From Rhea pennata (Eukaryota > Chordata > Aves > Rheiformes > Rheidae), in the NCBI RefSeq assembly GCF_028389875.1, contig NC_084677.1, positions 13,186,017 through 13,250,016 on the forward strand: DNA of 64,000 nucleotides, in the 5' to 3' direction. Under the pieces are notes generated by a model that had not been told where the DNA came from, ran no database searches, and saw only the letters and a list, made by a program, of their open reading frames with translations. A program made the translations under genes and the position numbers. This document shows positions 59,681 through 64,000 of this stretch, piece by piece; position 1 is the stretch's first letter, and each line of letters starts with the position of its first letter.

Positions 59681-62600
59681 CTAACAACGAGAAAGAAAAG
59701 CAGCGTGAGTAACACGGGTCGGCACACAACACAACGACACGATCCTGCCGCGTTTCATCTCTCCCGACGCTTGGTCCCAAGCGACGGAGCCCAGTTTGGC
59801 ACCAGCTCTCAAGCTAAGCCCGGGGCCCCCCTGCCAGCGCAGACGAGCAGTGAGCCGCTGTGCTCGCCGGCGTCTCCCCGGAGCTGGCACCAGACAAGCC
59901 CCAGCTGCGGACCCCAGCAAACACCCAGGGGCTTTCTGGAGAGGGAAGGACTTCAGGATGTCTCTGAATGGGGAAAAACAGTATTTGAAATCCAGTTCAG
60001 CACCCACACCTGACTCCGTATTCACACTGATGCTAATCTTTTCACGCTGTTTTTCTTCGCAAAGAACAAAGTGTTTGCACCCAGCAGTGACCAGCTGGAG
60101 AGGAGAGCTGGGATCTCATGTTGATGACCTGGGCCCAGCGGGTTCGTTAAGCCCTACAGGCAGACAACTTTTGCAAAGCCTCCCCAAAACAGCAGTTATT
60201 TCAAGTGTCCACATTGGGAACCAGCAGCGTCAACTGCTTAGCCCAGGTCAGCACTGGGGAAACACCGGTGTGACACTGCAGGGCCCCAGCACCAGTAATA
60301 CCCAACATTAACGCCCCCCTTCATCATCAGACCTGTAGGCTCACCCTGCATTACATGGTGGGGGAAACCAAACCACAGGAGGCCACGAGAGCTGCCGGAC
60401 AACCTGTAAACACAGGCTGTGGAGGGAGGAAGGCGACCGGAGAAAAGCATCGGAAACCCGCGCAGCCTGCTCCGCTCGCCCAGCGGATCCCGGCCACCCA
60501 TCCCTCCGGCGACGGAAAACCGACTGCAGGCAGGAGGCAAGACGGATGTTTCAGCACCTGATTCCCACTCAAATGCTGAGGCCTTACAAGGTAGTTCAGT
60601 GTTCTGCTAAAGGAGGGACCAAATCTCTCTATCTTGGGCTTTACACTGTGTATGTGAGTGTTCTGTGAAAAATCAATAGCGATATTGAAGTCCCAGCTGA
60701 ATTTCACAGATGCTCTGGCACTTCTTCCTTTCCTTGGCAAGGATCTCTCTCAGGTTGTGATGTTTTTTTTTTCCTCAAAATAGTGGCAATTTAATTGTTT
60801 GTTTAAAACTCATCCATTGATTCACCTCTGGTGAGAACTGCAGAGCTAGGGCTGCACGTGATGTCTCTGTGAAGGTTTCACTGAGAAATGTCGTATTCAT
60901 TTTGAGTAAGTGATCTGCACAGGGCACTTTCAAATACTGCCTTACATTCGAAAGGAATGGGCAAATTAAAGACATTTTGGAAGGGAGATGTAACAGCTGT
61001 CAGCACCTGGGTGCTCAGCTGCGAGGAGCCCGGCACTGAACTATCCAGCTGTTATTAAATACATGTGAGCATCGTACTTCACACATCAGGACACTTGCAA
61101 TGAGCCAGACCTGATCCTAAAATAAACACTTGCAACTCTTTTAAGTGAGCCTGCTGTAGCATAGGAAAGACCATATCAACGAGAAGTCAGCCTCCAGTAA
61201 GATTTAAACTTTCGTATGTTTTAAAATAATTGGAAAATAATTTGAGATCTCAGTTTTACAGAGTCAAATTTGAGATTTCTCAAAAATGGTCTAATGGGGC
61301 AAATACCCATCATCTAAGAAGTAAGATGCTTTGCTTTGGCTCATTAATCTATTTCAGATTGAAGGAAAAGAAAACGTACTAGGATATAAACAAACGTTTC
61401 GAAAAACACTGACCTATTTGTCTGAGGTTCGACTCACTGCTTGCTTCTCTACCTGCAGCAGCTAGGCAGACCCTGACAGCAGCAGAAAGAGGATCAGCAG
61501 CAGAAATTGGCCTCTAAAGCTAATGATGACCAAAACAAGCTGGAGGTGATGCAAAGTAAGTGGCTATGTTAAAGTTTGTATTTCATATGAACATCACCAA
61601 ATGGCAGCTCTGCTGTTAATACGACTTCTTGTCCGAGGGTGGCCTCCTTGACCACGACGTGGGATAGGGCTCGCCCTGCAGCGAAGCAGGGGGTGAAACC
61701 ACCATTGACTCCAGACATCACACTGTTCCTCAGAGTATTAATCCCATTACTGGAGGGAAGAGACAACAACAACTTTCTTTCCACAAATGTATACTTGCGT
61801 ATGTAACCCCAAAAGACTCGATTGCTAAACGTGTACTGAATTTCCTGTGTGTATAATTACGAGTAATACTGCAGGTGCATAAGGAGATTATAGCTGATGT
61901 ATTAGAACAGCAAAAAAACTGCTCAGTGTTTTTAGACAGGCAGATAACTTCTCATTAGCAGAGATTCCTTTCTCTGCTTTATGTCTCAGAGCGAGCAGAG
62001 AAAATGAACTACTGCCAGCACCTTTGCAAATAGCTCTTCTAGGCTCTCAACTTCTTCCTAATTTAAGTGCCACTGCTGGCTCCCATACCACATGCCAGAT
62101 TACAGCACCCTTCGAGCCCTTGTCCTGAACCGGAGCCACCCACACAGCAATTCCAGTCGCAGACTAACAACCCCGGATAAAAATGCAACTTCTCACTGTA
62201 CCTGCTGACTCCAGACTGCTCAAAAATCCCTGAGGCTCAAGCCACGGACCCCGCAGGTATTACTCCTGCTGCTGCTGCTCCCCATGAGGGCGGCCCTCAT
62301 GCCCCCTCTTTGCTTACCAAAAGCTGCTGGTGTTGCTTAAAAAAGGAGGAGTGCAGGGGAAGAGGTTTTTGCTAGCTTGCCCAGAGAAGATGCAAAGATC
62401 TGGGTTTGCCCCCTAAAGGGTGGCCTTTCTTGGAGAGTCAGCCCACATCTGAGGATCTTAGGGGCAATAGTAACGCAAAAGCAGGGATGGCAGAAGCACA
62501 CTGCAGCTTCCCCCACTGCTCCTGTGGTGGCTTGAGGCAGAAGTCCTGTAGAGGGAGCTTCAGCCACGGAAAGAGACTCGGAGCGGTGGGAGACTCGCTC

Positions 62601-64000
62601 AGAGCGCTTCCCGTCCCGCTGTCGCGAGCGGCACCAGTGCAACTGGGTTCAAGTATATCAGAACAGGTTTCGATGGCACAGCCCCTCAGAAACATCTCTC
62701 AGTCCTCTCCTGCCAGCTGTGCGCAGAGAGCCCCGGTCATCTTGCAAACAGCTTAACGCGGTTACTTGAATTCTGCATTTTAGGCTATTTCTACATTCAT
62801 TTTCAATGGACAGAAGGCTCTGGTTGTGTATCACCATCTCTCCACTGCCCAGACGGAGACTTGGGGACAGGTAAAGGGCCTATGTCTCCAAAGGTTTTCA
62901 CCTTCTGCACTGCATCAGCAGGGGAGGCAGACAACCGAAGGGAAGGGGCACATGTTTTTGCTGTAACTTTAGGATGAACTCCAGCAGCTGGAGGCCAGGA
63001 CGGCCAAGGCCCAGCTCTCTGAAACCAAAGAGCTGTGTTCAAGTGTGATGTGTGGCCACGGACACAGGACTGAGACCCTGCAGTGACCCCAGCAGAGCAG
63101 GTCTGCTAAGCAGATCTCCAGCTCCAAGGGAGCCTTAGGTCCACCCCGGGCTGCTGAGAACATCTGCTGGTGGGGAGGCACGCAACTTGGATGGACTTTC
63201 TACACTGTGGAAGTGCCGGGGTGTATCTGCTTCGGTGGCAGATCCCACACAGGCTTCCAGTCTCCCTCCAATCTCTACGCTTACCCCAAGTGCGTGAACT
63301 TCTCTCATCCCTCACTCAACCGCACGGACAGAACAATTTCAGGGAAGTCTAAAGAAGTTCAGCTCACAAGTTATTGGGTAACACCAGGAATCTTCCTGTC
63401 ACTGCCACTGATATGAAGGCAGAGCGACTCCACTGATGTCCGCAGGGTTTGACCGTGAGTTCAGACTAGTAAATCCTCCTTAGAGCAACGGGCTGAACTT
63501 CACAAACCCCAGTTCCACAAAGGCCACTGGCAGAGAGGTCAGCATTTTAAAAACAAAAGTAAATGACAGTAAACTCCTGACCTCACTCCTTGCCTGGGTG
63601 TCCCCACATCCATCTTTTGGCCCCAGGGCGAAGGACGTCTCTCTTCTGTGTGCAGCTGGGCTGAGCAGCTTGTTGGAGCTCAGCAAACCAGAAACGGGCA
63701 TGACGGTGCGACACATCCTTCTCAGGAAAGAGCGTTTTTTTCCTCTTTTTCAATTTAAATCGTTACCAAGGAGGTAACAGACAGCAATTTGAGCGATACG
63801 TCGCTGTGTTAAACCCGCACCTGGCGAGAAGGGCTGCCTGCCCTGGGGTACAGCACCCGTGCACCTCGTCTCTCCGAGAGCGAGGAGGGGAGGGTAAATT
63901 TGGGGGGAGCTTGGCCGAAGCAGCTCACAGAGAGGGGCAGAATCAGCGGTGCTCCTCCCTGACCGAGGCCTGGGGTGCAAGGGGAAAAGGATGCCCAGGC
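59681..64000 (-). other. ADAP1: ADAP1 intron running off the window
   Basis: Upstream (in gene sense) of the PH1-end exon. I looked for the next expected exon (the stretch matching LNATFQPAKIGHPHGLQ in human) and did not find it, so the intron appears longer than 4.3 kb. No other gene, RNA or mobile element is recognised here. Confidence 0.5.

Noticed and set aside
61415-61445. GGTTCGACTC resembling a tRNA B box
   Set aside because: No matching A box or cloverleaf could be drawn around it.
1-64000. CRISPR arrays, prophage, operons or other prokaryotic systems
   Set aside because: The window is clearly vertebrate nuclear DNA with spliced genes; nothing of this kind is present.

Overview
The window is vertebrate nuclear DNA, most likely from a bird. 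It has long AT-rich introns with consensus GT/AG splice sites, CpG-island promoters and mammal-like exon structures. I saw no Alu, B1 or L1-type repeats. The gene order SUN1 - GET4 - ADAP1 is that of human 7p22.3 and, as far as I recall, of chicken chromosome 14. The species cannot be fixed from this sequence alone. I saw no bacterial, phage or CRISPR-like content.

Layout. Positions 1-2600 hold no gene I can support; a + strand AATAAA at 124 may mark the end of an upstream transcript, perhaps DNAAF5, the usual neighbour. SUN1 (+) has a CpG-island promoter at about 2640-3380 and a probable untranslated first exon ending at 2950. Its coding part is 22 exons between 10268 and 32999 that join in frame into 905 codons. 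GET4 (+) has a CpG island at about 35850-36770 and nine coding exons between 36202 and 47897 that join into 329 codons. ADAP1 (-) is convergent with GET4. Only its last five coding exons (59680 down to 54400) are here: the end of PH domain 1, all of PH domain 2 and the C-terminus. The rest lies beyond 64000. Base composition changes near 50.4 kb, from AT-rich (SUN1, GET4) to clearly GC-richer (the ADAP1 side).

Roles. SUN1 is the inner-nuclear-membrane half of the LINC complex. GET4 is a cytosolic subunit of the BAG6/GET4/UBL4A tail-anchored-protein machinery. ADAP1 (centaurin-alpha-1) is an Arf GTPase-activating protein that binds phosphoinositides. They are neighbours by conserved synteny, not an operon-like unit.

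The best second-look items are these: six consecutive frame-neutral SUN1 exons with two CxxC motifs, a 90-base in-frame candidate cassette exon in GET4, a second promoter-like cluster in GET4 intron 1, a near-perfect CLEAR/E-box site upstream of GET4, two adjacent long AT palindromes in GET4 intron 1, and a homopolymer serving as the polypyrimidine tract of an ADAP1 acceptor. I found no convincing undescribed system. The window reads as an ordinary, well-conserved gene neighbourhood.
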